The translations under genes were made by a program, and so were the position numbers. From positions 3,722 to 49,139 of the forward strand of contig FWWN02000329.1 of assembly GCA_900175165.2 (NCBI GenBank): a stretch of DNA of 45,418 bases, given 5' to 3'. Below the pieces are notes generated by a model. That model ran no database searches. It worked only from the letters and a program-made list of their open reading frames with translations, and was not told the origin of the DNA. This document shows, one piece after another, positions 1 to 9,871 of this stretch (position 1 is the first letter of the stretch; the number at the start of each line of letters is the position of its first letter). The DNA comes from Rhizomucor pusillus. Lineage: Eukaryota > Mucoromycota > Mucoromycetes > Mucorales > Lichtheimiaceae.

Positions 1-976
1 AAAAAAAAAAAAAAAAAAAATTCTTTTGAGAAGCTGGATCACAGTCGTTGCCTTTTATCCGTCTCTTTTCGGATACGCGCTCATTGCAGAGTTACCATTC
101 ACGAAAACGTAAAGTATCTTGCAGGGCATTTATTCACGAGGGGAAACAACAAGGGAAGAGAGAGAGGTGAAAGAGAAACGTGGAGACAGCTAAAGTTTCT
201 ACGTACCGACAACTAACCAAACCTTATTCGCGACAAACGATGTAGATCACTACCCAACATTCGAAACTGGCCGTTCGGGATGTGGGCTGTCTTTATTACC
301 GCGTTGCTGCAAGTATATGAAAAAAGAAAAAAAAAGCTGGCTAGGCATATATGCATCTGACTTTGTAACAATGCATATGGTTTGTGTAATAGCATCATCC
401 TTGCATTTGCAGCGTTCCATATTTACTGGGCGGCGACGTTGCCCTTACCTTTCGTAATCTACTATGTCTGCGCGCTGCTGATCCCAATCTTCCTTTTCGC
501 TGCAGCGCTTGCGATCATCAAGGAGAACAACCAGAACTGGACGCGCACCAAGATACATCAATGTCGATGCTGGTTTGCCTCTAAAGGCGGCAAGAAGCAA
601 AAAGCGGCGGCAGCAAAGACACCCACCGACGACGAAGAGCAGCAACAACAATCATTATCCTCTCCTCCGCAGGAACATGCGCCTCTGGAACTCAACATCC
701 CGCCACCTACAAACCCGTACACCAAGACACTCAGCCTGCACTTGCATCACTGGCAGATCTTTTATATGTTGGCATTCTTCACCAGGTTTACGCACCCTGT
801 ATCGCAAGTCGGAGCAGGCATCGTCCTGGCTTGTTACATGGAAGGAATCTGCGCATGTAAGTCTTGACAACACTGCTTGGAGACGTGTGGATAGGATAGC
901 ATCGCTGTCAACACGGTGAATTAACCATTTGTTATTACTTTTTGTAGACGGATACGATCAACTAGTCAATGACTAG
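1..976 (+). CDS. Multi-pass membrane protein, 3' part only (gene enters from left edge)
   Basis: I read three exons: (off window or about 21)..108, 393..856 and 948..976, with the stop at 974-976. Donors are GTAAAG and GTAAGT, acceptors AATAG and TTTGTAG, and phases agree at both joins. The visible part gives about 190 residues. It starts with two or three strongly hydrophobic stretches (one contains YPSLFGYALIAELPF), then a Lys/Gln-rich hydrophilic loop, then a segment beginning LHLHHWQIFYMLAFFTRF and ending in MEGICAYGYDQL. This looks like an integral membrane protein with a cytosolic or lumenal loop. I do not recognise the family. The His-His-Trp motif before a transmembrane helix is the best handle for a search. 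The first intron (284 nt) is long for this window, so an extra exon could be missed. A 20-nt poly-A run starts the window and may mark a contig edge. Confidence 0.5.
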
Positions 977-1258
977 ACAAGTTTATTACTATCGTTGATT
1001 ATTATTAATATTATAATTTGTTTTTTATGGTGTTTTTCAGAGGTATCACGAGAATTATAAACAATTTTTTGGCATAGCATGGGACATACGCGACGATTTC
1101 GAAAGGTAGGAAGGGTTGGAGGAGATGTGTACTCGCATCTCGGAAGGTGGAAGGGGGAGGGTTCGGAGCAGATGACCGATATGGGACTAAATGCACACAT
1201 AAATGAACATGTGATCACAAAATGCAAAGGTGGGGGGTGGAAAAAGAGAAAAAAATAT
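977..1258. other. Short convergent intergenic region
   Basis: This stretch holds the 3' flanks of the membrane-protein gene (+) and the kinase gene (-), which point at each other. It is AT-rich around 1000-1060. I see no further gene. Confidence 0.5.
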
Positions 1259-2617
1259 CTACAACGAAGCAGTCATCCACGACGAATTCAAGACATCCTC
1301 TACACTGCATCGATCCTTTGGACTCACTTGTAGCAGGCGACCAAGCAGCGTTTGTGATTCTGCGGAGAGATGAAGTGGTCTTTCATACTCGCCCTTGATA
1401 ATTTTCTGCTGCAGCCGTGGTTCAAAGTTATCTCTGAACGGCAGCTGGCCCACAAGGGTGCCATACAGCAGCACGCCAAGCGACCACATGTCCACCGAAG
1501 GAGACGCTAGAGGTTTGCGGGACATGATCTGTTCCGGTGAAACGTACTCTGGCGACCCACCAGCAACAAGTTCTTCGTAGGATGGCGAGAGCGGTGTTGT
1601 AGGGGTTTGATGCAATGCGAGACCAAAGTCGCACAGTTTTACGTTGCCATCATCGTCGAGGAGTACATTGTCGAGCTTAATATCCCTATGACATACACGC
1701 ATGTCCTTGTGCAAGTAATGGATTGCGTCGCATAGTTGACGGATGATTTTCCGGGCATCCTTTTCGGGTAATCCGCATTGCCGGTTGACAAGTTCTAGCA
1801 ACGAGCCGCCTCCGCAATAGGTACAAACAATGTACATGGCATGATCGGTTTCCAGCACTTTCTCAATGCTGACAATGTTTGGGTGTTCAAGTGATTTCCA
1901 TATGGACAATTCGCGTTCAAGCTGCTCCATTTGCTCTTCATCCATGTTGTATTTCTGGATGATTTTGACAGCAACCCGCCGACCATCTGACACGCGGTAA
2001 CCGCTGCGCACGGTCGAAAATCCACCGTAGCCGATGATCTTTTCGAGCACGTAATCGTCAATCTCGTCTCCGTCTTCCTCCTGCGTTGGGGAGACATTGG
2101 GAGGAGACGCAAACGCGGCCAAGAACGAGGCGGCTGGGGATTTCATGTGCTCCCACGACGTGGCAGATACACTCAAAGATGTAGGAGATGTCACCGAGCT
2201 CTTTCGTCGATTAAGCTGGCATTTGCTGTGAGGGACCTGCCGAATGCCTACGCTAGGTATTTCTTGGAAAGAGGGCGAGGCTGCGCCCGACGACGTGGAC
2301 GAAGTAGGCGTCGGTGACGGCGTAGGCGACAAAGATGGCGGGTGTTGCTGCTGTTGTTGCTCGTGCTGCTCACGATGCGTCGTCGTTGGACTTTGATGAG
2401 ACGGTGGTTTCTTATCATGAGGATAATTGAGTTGTCGAAAGATCTCAGAGTAATACTCGTCCGGATAAGTCTCACTGCGATCGTTGGCGTTATAGGAGAT
2501 ACCCAGAGGGTTGGTGTCGATGTGGAGCTGCTCACCAGGAGCTACAAGGTCTTCTCGGTTTTGTTCTTGACGACGTGTTGGACGGATGAATTGGAAGGCA
2601 GAGTTGAATCGATTCAT
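1259..2617 (-). CDS. Serine/threonine protein kinase, CAMK/AGC-like, single exon
   Basis: This 452-residue protein has a complete kinase domain at about residues 189-449. The glycine loop is GYGGFSTV (197-204), the ATP lysine is in VAVKII (K218), the catalytic loop is HRDIKLDN (310-317), the Mg2+ site is DFG (330-332) and the APE equivalent is SPE (360-362). HRDIK and the G-S-P-E-Y-V-S-P-E activation-segment end are typical of Ser/Thr kinases. The first 188 residues are low complexity: a Gln run near 87-91 and many Ser/Thr-Pro sites, so the protein is probably regulated by phosphorylation. The activation segment carries an insert rich in Thr, Pro and Ser (337-352) before GSPEY. I chose the ATG at 2617 because the longer open frame upstream has no ATG. 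A reversed CCAAT box lies near 2720. No clear ortholog; the Kin1/Snf1/Hsl1 branch is possible. Confidence 0.85.
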   Translation of the reverse strand: MNRFNSAFQFIRPTRRQEQNREDLVAPGEQLHIDTNPLGISYNANDRSETYPDEYYSEIFRQLNYPHDKKPPSHQSPTTTHREQHEQQQQQHPPSLSPTPSPTPTSSTSSGAASPSFQEIPSVGIRQVPHSKCQLNRRKSSVTSPTSLSVSATSWEHMKSPAASFLAAFASPPNVSPTQEEDGDEIDDYVLEKIIGYGGFSTVRSGYRVSDGRRVAVKIIQKYNMDEEQMEQLERELSIWKSLEHPNIVSIEKVLETDHAMYIVCTYCGGGSLLELVNRQCGLPEKDARKIIRQLCDAIHYLHKDMRVCHRDIKLDNVLLDDDGNVKLCDFGLALHQTPTTPLSPSYEELVAGGSPEYVSPEQIMSRKPLASPSVDMWSLGVLLYGTLVGQLPFRDNFEPRLQQKIIKGEYERPLHLSAESQTLLGRLLQVSPKDRCSVEDVLNSSWMTASL

Positions 2618-3262
2618 ACAAGATGTGACGGGTCGGAAGGGTGGAGGGAAGAAAAGATAAACGAAAAAAATACCCAATCACGTTTAAAAGTTCTTATCAT
2701 TGATCCTACACCCCTTATCGGCCAATCAGATTCAAGTAAGGAAAGGAAGATAATGCAGACCTATCGCTGCGGTTGCGTCGCGATTGTTAGTTTGGATCGA
2801 TGATATCACCCCAAGATGCACACAAATATTAAAGACATGATGATCTCCACCAACACTTTGTCCACACAAAGCTGGCCTAATATACACAAAATGCCCACTG
2901 CTGAATGCTGACTGATCTACAAAAACAAAGCAGCAGCTCATACACTCTATGACAGAAAACCCCGCTGGCTGTTGCTTTGCATTACAGCAACCTCAGCTGT
3001 ATGTGTTCCTATCTCGCCATCTTCGCTTGATTTACCAAGATCTCTGCTTATTGCATCTCTTTTGACAAATGTCGCCAGCATCGCCTTACCTAGCTGTAAA
3101 CGCTCGTATATCTGTCTCGCCTCGCTTCTTGAGGTCCTCGCCGGTCTACGAGTCCCTTAGAACTACTGTGTCTCTTGACGCGCCTGGAATCAAGCTCTTT
3201 GGGGTCATTACTAGGCCAACTACCATCAGCGACCGGCCTGCTTGCCTGGTTAAACTGGATCA
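2618..3262. other. Kinase promoter region and non-coding flank
   Basis: This is upstream of the minus-strand kinase. A GGCCAATCAG element (CCAAT type) lies near 2719-2728. The right half, from about 2970, has short plus-strand open frames without recognisable motifs and may belong to the decayed repeat that follows. Confidence 0.35.
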
Positions 3263-3804
3263 ATGCCCGAGAGTGAAACGGTATTTAACTTTTGGCTTAT
3301 TCACCCATTCTTACCTATTGTCGCTACGGCAAGCCAAGATGTCAAACGTCTCAAGTGCGACTTTGTTCCCGGGGAGACAGCCTTTGCATCCATAACTAAG
3401 CAGCTGATTGCTCTCGGCAAGCATAAGGATGACCGGTATCAATATAGTGCCAATGGTATAATCCGGTTGCATGGATTTCGAACGCAGAAAGTCCTTGTGG
3501 TGGAGACTTCTGGAGAACTTGGGAATCGCGACAAGGCCAAGCTCAATTTTGACCATCATATGAAGCAACATTTGGCGCCTTGACCATGCTCAAGGCCCTC
3601 ACTGATAATTTCCCTTATGGCATGATGGAACATCTCTCCAAGGTCAAGACATTTTTATTGCATGCAGCTGGTAATTCAAACCTTTTTTGTGAACAAAATG
3701 ACAGTGGTCTAATATTTACTCTCGTAAATGATAGGAAATGGGATCTAGGTTCTTCGAACGTTTTAATACTCTACACTCGAGTCTTAATTGATGCGTTTCA
3801 GTAG
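3263..3804 (+). pseudogene. Frameshifted remnant of a repeated fungal hypothetical gene family
   Basis: Two overlapping frames read as one broken protein. The first (3263..3583) ends in a stop just after FDHH. The second picks up with a block containing FGALTMLKALTDNFP and HLSKVKTFLLHAAG. A one-base shift near 3555-3560 would join them. The first part carries NGIIRL followed by VLVVETSGELGNRDKAKLNF. From memory this pattern (a self-contained domain with ETSG, then ML.AI..N, then F.HA.) resembles a multi-copy hypothetical family common in Mucorales genomes; no function is known to me. The C-terminal half diverges into unrelated sequence after about 3690. I call it a decayed copy. Family assignment is inference. 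Confidence 0.4.
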
Positions 3805-3957
3805 AAAATGGAGACCATCACGCTATAAAGAAAATGATCGAATACCACTCATTGGATCCGGAGCTGCCTCGTTTGCAGGCAGATCCATTTGTGGAGCATT
3901 TGCTGTAAGTCACAAGGGATCTACGAGCTTGGGCATGAAACCCGGCTTCGAAGATAG

Positions 3958-4200
3958 ATGGCACTTCTATCTCGCCCTCCCAACAATCGACGTGCTCTGG
4001 GCTCTTCCCGTGCGGTCTTGGCCGATGCTTCAGTGGACAACATGGTCAGTCCTGGTCCTTGGTCTGCGCAAGCTATCTTCGATCACTTCTATCGCCTTTC
4101 AAGAAACACTACTTTGGACTTTACGACTTCAACGCTTGGTGCGTCTCAATCTCAACATTTTCTGGATCCGCAATCACTTGATCCACCACTCGAAGAATAA
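3958..4200 (+). pseudogene. C-terminal fragment of a tyrosine recombinase (DIRS/Crypton-like remnant)
   Basis: The frame contains RRALGSSRAVLADASVDN and then GPWSAQAIFDHFYR. This matches the end of tyrosine recombinases from fungal retroelements and Cryptons: an Arg-containing helix, a spacer, then W-S at about nine residues before the F-x-x-F/H-Y block that carries the nucleophilic Tyr. The conserved His before the Arg is not visible, and the rest of the catalytic domain is missing upstream, so the fragment is not functional. It lies next to the frameshifted ORF at 3263-3804 and overlaps a longer open frame (3788..4345) that shows no recognisable domain. I infer repeat-derived debris. Confidence 0.4.
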
Positions 4201-4426
4201 TTGGCTCTTTGGCGGAGGCCGTAACGCCGAACGCCTGTCCAAATTCTTCGAGAGCATCAGTGGATCTAGTGATTGTTCCCTCCCACCCTCTTCTTTATTT
4301 TGCTCGCTCTCTTCCAAGATGATAGAATTTATTCGTGTGCCATAGAAAGTTTTTTTTTATTATTAGCTTTCGATCAATAAAGGAAAGATGATGACATACA
4401 ATCACTTATCCACCGCCCGAAGAATA
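4171..4426 (+). repeat. Short imperfect direct repeat pair (4171-4200 and 4399-4426)
   Basis: The sequence at 4171-4200, which ends the recombinase remnant, recurs at 4399-4426 with one deletion and two substitutions. The shared core starts CAATCACTT and ends CGAAGAATAA. The two copies are 228 bp apart in the same orientation, which suggests a second eroded copy of the element end. Confidence 0.55.
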
Positions 4427-5858
4427 ATACTGTATGTAGCTCATTTCATCACGAAGTCCCAAATAATCGGGTCAAAGTGCCGAAAGTTACCGACGAGACG
4501 AGGCAGCCGGCGGTGCTGGTGGTGTGAAAGGTTTACTTCTCGGCCATATTTTTGCTTTTGAAGATCATGCAATTTAAATCAGATAGTGACAGATGACGTC
4601 GGGAAAACTTGTAAACATTGTCCAGGATGAAACATAGCAGTCTGCCGAACGTAGATGAGTGTTACTAGAATGGCGGCAATCTTACTCTGCAGATAGAATG
4701 GGCTGGCATTGTAGTCTGACGGTGATGATTACAGTTTGCTTCTGAACCAGATACATATCGCCCATTTCTTATCTTTGAAATCGCATGTAAAGTGCGGGAT
4801 TGATCATCCGGAATGTGTGATATACATAGGACAATGTACCAAATATAACGTGCAGAGCGAAGTTATCAGGTACCTCACGTGTCCAGTGAAATCTAACAGG
4901 AAATAAGGTGATTGTATGGTGACTGATGCGCAAAGAAAAAGACAAAGAAATCATTGTTTACAATGTCTATGTATAGAAGGTATGTCCCATTTGTAGGTTT
5001 GCTTAGTAATATCGTTCATGCCAAGAAATAACTGCTAAAAAGCATATCTTGAACGGTCCATACAGTTTGTTGCTAGCTCATCTGTAAAATTGGATGACGG
5101 TGTTTCATTTTACAACGTCAAATAAGCAGGAACATGGATTTCATGCTGCGGCGAGATTGTATGCGACATTTACGGAAGCACCAATAGCGGGCCTCTCTCA
5201 AGAAGTGCAGGTGATGAGAGAGCAGCAAGTCCGGAAGCAAGAATTCCCGTAATCACATGGTTCCCATCCCCTGAGCCGAGCGGGCGATCCCGTGCACAGC
5301 TTTTTAATAGTGCGAGGTGATGCAATGATTTCCAATTTTGCCAACGCGCCAGTCAATGGAAAGCTTCTTCGAGCGTGCTCTTGATTTGTTCACTGACGAG
5401 ACAAGGCCTTTCCAAGCAGCACATCGTTACCAAAATCCAGAACTTGATTCGTTCTGAGACTCAAATCGATGCGTCATATCTTGTGGGGTTTCAGAAATGA
5501 AAAATTGGGAACGCGAGAAAGGTTTTTGCCACGGGTTTGTGAATTTTTAAAGCAGCAGCCAACGGGCATTGTGTTCCTGAGAAGACGAAGCGAATCCCTG
5601 CAAGGCTAGCATGTCACATAAAAAATAATAATATCATCTATGTACATAGTAGCAGCGTCGTGCACCAGCAGATAGCTTATCAATGAACAACCAAGACACC
5701 ACTAAAACTTCCATTTGGGCGCCGAATGAACCCTTTTTGAAACCATTGTTCCTTCCTCGGCACGACTATATAAGCCCAGACGGCGAGCGACGGATGGTTC
5801 CCTTTTTTTCTTTTTTTTCTTTTTCCTCTCCTTGGGTTTTATCTTGGCCCCCACCTGC
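4346..5858. other. Non-coding region upstream of cyclin gene
   Basis: I find no gene in this 1.5-kb stretch. The left part follows the repeat debris. Nearer the cyclin start are two ACGCG cores (5344-5348 and 5511-5515), the core of the MCB element used by G1/S transcription factors in ascomycete yeasts, and a TATA box at 5766-5773. Confidence 0.4.
5766..5773 (+). promoter_or_regulatory. TATA box of the cyclin gene
   Basis: TATATAAG lies 86-93 bp upstream of the chosen ATG at 5859, a normal fungal distance. It supports starting the gene at 5859 rather than at the unrelated open frame beginning at 5683. Confidence 0.5.
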
Positions 5859-6581
5859 ATGCTACTTGCACCAGCACCAGCAACGACTCGCCGCAACATC
5901 CCTCCTGGTTTCATAGGTAAATGCATGACTGGGAACTATTAGTTTTTCTACGAATTGTATTAAATGAAACAAATAAAAATTCATTCCACAGATTTCGCTT
6001 CGTCGTCGTTCGATGCAATCCTACATCAACGCCATAAAGTGCAAACTGGACCAGGCCAAGCGGAAGAAGAAAAGGATTACGAGAAATACCCTCCTGTAAT
6101 CCAACGTCGCGCATCCCATTTACCTGACCTTCTCCCCTTTATCGAAATGATTACCGAAAAATGCAATGTCCAGCCGGTCCACCTCGTGATGGCATTGATT
6201 TATGTTCAGCGGTTCCGAGAATCTCTTCCTGAAGGTAAGTCCTTTTGGCCGCTCTTTGTGATTCGTCCTAACCAAATTTTCCTCTTTTGAAATGATTGAA
6301 CAGGATACAAACCGGAATCTGAAGCTGCTCATAGAATCTTTGCTGCCAGCCTTTTGTTAGCAAGCAAGTACAGCGATGATTATTACTTGTCTACCAAGCA
6401 TCTTGTCCGTGCTACCGGAGATGTTTGGTCTATTAAAGAAATGACTCGAATGGAGCTTGCGCTCATGAGTTTTCTGAAATGGAACTTGCATATTGACCGT
6501 GAGGAGATAACCGCCTTCCTGCGTAACCTTCACTTTGACGTTCAGTCTATACTTCCTGATAACCTCCCTGATTATGTCTAA
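5859..6581 (+). CDS. Pcl/Pho80-type cyclin
   Basis: Exons 5859..5916, 5992..6234 and 6304..6581 encode 192 residues. Splice sites are GTAAAT/CCACAG and GTAAGT/AACAG. The protein is almost entirely cyclin box (about residues 55-165): LPFIEMITEKCNVQPVHLVM, then ALIYVQRF, AAHRIFAASLLLASKYSDD and MELALMSFLKWNLHI. LLASKYSDD and the F-L-xW-L/N-L pattern place it among the small cyclins that bind Pho85-type CDKs (Pcl1/2, Pho80 group). Its role is to activate such a CDK in G1 progression, polarity or phosphate signalling; the exact branch cannot be told. The phosphate exporter gene follows 325 bp downstream on the same strand, an interesting but probably chance neighbour. A poly-A signal AATAAA sits at 6769-6774. 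Confidence 0.85.
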
Positions 6582-6906
6582 TCTCCTGCGAGAATCAGAG
6601 ATTCCATGAATCTCTTTCTCTCTCTCTCTCCATTCCATCATCTCGTTCGCTCTCCTCTCCTTTTTTCCTTCGTTTCCGCCTGTATACCTTTCCCGCTGTC
6701 TGTAGTTACTTTATATTTACCCCCAACCTTTCTTAACCTTTATACTTGTATATGTCCTCGCTGTACATAATAAAGCCCAATTTTTACGAAAAGACGTATC
6801 GATGTGTTTATTCCGGCCTTGGATCACCGTTGAAAACATACTCACAAACGCTTTTTGCAAACCGATCTCACGCTCTTTCTCTATTGTTGCGTCCAATACG
6901 TAAAAG
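6582..6906. other. 3' UTR of cyclin and promoter of SYG1-like gene
   Basis: It contains a CT-rich run (6611-6632), a poly-A signal AATAAA at 6769-6774, and the short promoter of the next gene. No other gene is visible. Confidence 0.5.
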
Positions 6907-9790
6907 ATGCGGTTTTCAAAGTATTTTGACAAAGAATGCATCCCAGAATGGAGAAAAGCCTACGTAGATTATCAAGCTCTTAAACGCCAACTCATGCAGA
7001 TTAAAGCTGTAAGTAAAATTTGCAGCGAGATCGTTAACAACGGAGCGCTGACACATGGTGAAAGGCCACAGCAGAGCCTCAGCCACGCCGATTCTCGCGA
7101 CGAGAGCAGACTATGCGAACGCGTCGAGCCACGCTTACGTCCGATGACGAGTTGGACCGGCCCACACAGACTCTGAACCGTCTCTATGCACAGGGAAGCG
7201 AGGAGGAAAAGCAATTTGTCGGTATGCTTAATAGCGACCTGAAACGAGTCTCCAGCTTTTACAACGGCAAGTGGCCAGGATACCTCTCTTTTTCTAAGCA
7301 AAAAAAAGTTTCTTAATGATTCCCTTTTAGAGAAAGAAAAAGAGTGCAAGGAAAAGCTACGTGCTTTGCGCAATCAAGTAGAAATCGTAGAGGATTACGG
7401 ACACGCGGTGTCTGCGCTGCGGGTATGATATTCTCTTTCTTGTTTTTGAAGATGGAAAAAATGAAAGAACTTTATACGATCAACGAGTATAGTTAGAGGA
7501 CAAGCGCAGCAACTTGTTTTTCCGGTGGTTCAGTCCTATCCTCTCCTTAGCACCGCGACTACTGCCTCGTTGGAAATCGGATCATTTGCGACATCAAGTA
7601 AATATACAAACGAACGATATATCTGCACTTGTTAGAGTAAAAAGCTCACCGATATTATCTCGCATTCAGATGGCGAAAAACCGTCTGAAAACAGCAATCG
7701 TCGAGTTCTATCGGGAACTCACGCTACTGAAATCGTTCAGGGCAAGTAGCCATGAGTTTCTGAAGATTCTATGCGTTACTGATGCATAAATAAATTTGAA
7801 TAGTCTCTCAATTACGAAACATTAGAGCATATAATCAAGAAATTCGAAAAGGCAGATGGATTACGAGTACTTTTGTATGTATCAACCGCTAATTTCATGC
7901 ATTTCAGGTTGCTGGATGGAAAGTTGGCGAAGAGTACATGGATAAAATCAAACGATGCCACTGGTGCAGAAGCAAGGGTCTAGATGAGCTCGCAAGCGCC
8001 GCGGAGGAGCTATTTGTACGCGAATTTTACAGAGGCAACAAAGAGTATGGATTACGAAAACTACAGGCACAGGAAGAAGAAGAGGTAAGTTTATGGTTGT
8101 AACAGAAAAGCCGATGCTGGTTATTCATTTATTGCAATCTTTCAGAACCATACATCAACAGCGTGGCGTGTAGGCGCTTACATAGGTGCATCCATTCCAT
8201 TGCTTTTTGAAAGCTTTGCAATAGGTAATAAGTTTGCACAGACCAGGGCCAAGTTGACGATATGTGCTAATGTATAAATCCAGTCCAAACTTTTCCAAGT
8301 GACATGGAACCGATACCCCATCGTCACTTCCATGTCCAGATCTACGCGTGCTTCGTCGTCCCTATACTATTTATTCTCGGTGTGTCCGTCAACATGATGA
8401 TCTGGAAACAATATCGGATCAGTTACAAGTTCATTTTTGATTTGGATGTGCGCAGCAATCTTGACCACCGCGAATTTGCAGAGGCAGGTGTTGTGAAGAA
8501 AAAAAGGTGCATGACTGATCTGTCTAAATGGAACGATTTAGCTTCCGGCATTCATGCTCTTTCTCTTATCGCTGTGCATGTATCTCGACTTTTCACAGAC
8601 TCTGGAAAGATTTATTCCTTCACACTTCTATCCACTTTTACTCTTTACGCTCTTGATGAGCATACTTTTATGCCCAGCCAATATATTTTACCGCAAAGCT
8701 CGCAGATGGCTATGTATTTCTCTGGTAACGTTGAATGTTATAAGACTAATGACTGGACACGGGCTGGTTGACGTTGTACATCGCTCCTAGGCTCGCATAA
8801 CGATGAGCTATTTATTGCCGGTGCAATTCCGTGATTTCTTCATTGCCGACGAGCTCAACAGTCTCTCCTACTCTTTCTGGACGTTTTCGTATTTTGTCTG
8901 TGCGTACACACAAAACTGGGCAGAACTGGGTATGTAAAAAGGAAGAACAGCTGTTTGTGAGTCGGTGCGTGCTGGATGTGCTTTATTTACTACTAGATAC
9001 TCGCTGCCACGTAACGCATATGTGGATCACACCGTTTCTGGCGTCTCTGCCACCGTGGTGGCGCTTTCTGCAATGCATACGGCGGTATCAAGACTCGAGC
9101 GAGGACGTGCATCTAGTCAACGCGTTCAAGTATGTCAGCACCATCGTTGCTACATTCGCAACGGGTATCTGGAGGTTTCACTGTAAGTTGTCTGATGCAT
9201 TGCCTGCATCACTTTGCTGAAAGAAAAACAATCTTTGATTTGTAGCCGCGTCGCCTATGATGGATTTGGTGTGGATACTGACATCCATGGTGAACTCTAC
9301 GTATACGTCTATATGGGATATCCGGATGGATTGGGGTTTGCTGCAATCGACAGACACTACCGCTCAGCATTTCCTGCTACGTCCAAACCTTGTCTTTCAG
9401 CCGTGGGTTTACTACATAGCAGCCGCTGTCAACATTATCCTGCGATTTGCATGGACACTCAATGCAGCTGGCCTCACCTTCCGCAGCGACGCACTGAACC
9501 TGATAACTGCTCTTTTGGAAGCTTACAGACGTTTACAATGGAACGTGTTTCGTCTAGAGAACCAGCATCTGGATAATTGCTCAAGCTACCGCGCGATCAA
9601 CGAAATCCAGCTACCATTTGCTACCGCTGCTCCTGCGCCCGAGGACGAAACAATAAGGAGGAGGCCGCGCATACCAAGCATGCGGGTATCCAAACGCCCA
9701 TCATATTACGGAGGGCGCGACTTTGAAGGCACGAGCGACAGAGAACAGGAAGATGCCGGTGCTGAAAGTGATGTGTCCGATGATGCATAA
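6907..9790 (+). CDS. SYG1: SPX-EXS phosphate exporter, SYG1/XPR1 family
   Basis: Thirteen exons give 714 residues: 6907..7008, 7065..7266, 7331..7422, 7493..7597, 7670..7741, 7804..7866, 7908..8084, 8146..8224, 8284..8483, 8542..8724, 8791..8929, 8997..9182, 9246..9790. The N-terminus MRFSKYFDKECIPEWRKAYV is a textbook SPX start; SPX continues through FYNEKEKECKEKL to KKFEKADG. Then come hydrophobic helices and the EXS domain, with PVQFRDFFIADELNSL, PWWRFLQCIRRYQDS, HLVNAFKY and WDIRMDWGLL. XPR1 homologs export inorganic phosphate; SPX senses inositol pyrophosphates. Introns 2 and 5 use GCAAGT donors. Intron 9 is unclear: GC donor at 8484, or GT at 8493 adding three residues. The exon 2 start (7065 or 7077) is also uncertain. 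The tail is acidic and phosphosite-rich. AATAAA at 9848. Confidence 0.9.
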
Positions 9791-9871
9791 CAAAGCTTTT
9801 TTTGTGTATATACATAGGTATTTAAAGAAAAAAGTATAGAAGAGCAAAATAAATTACAGAGATTATTATTT

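Noticed and set aside
5683..5916. Open frame starting at 5683 as the cyclin N-terminus
   Set aside because: It is in a different frame from the cyclin and ends at a stop exactly at the donor; the ATG at 5859 joins cleanly and has a TATA box upstream.
7009..7025. A 17-nt intron in the SYG1-like gene (GTAAGT...TTTGCAG)
   Set aside because: Too short to splice and followed by a stop in the needed frame; the longer intron to 7064 (or 7076) restores the SPX frame.
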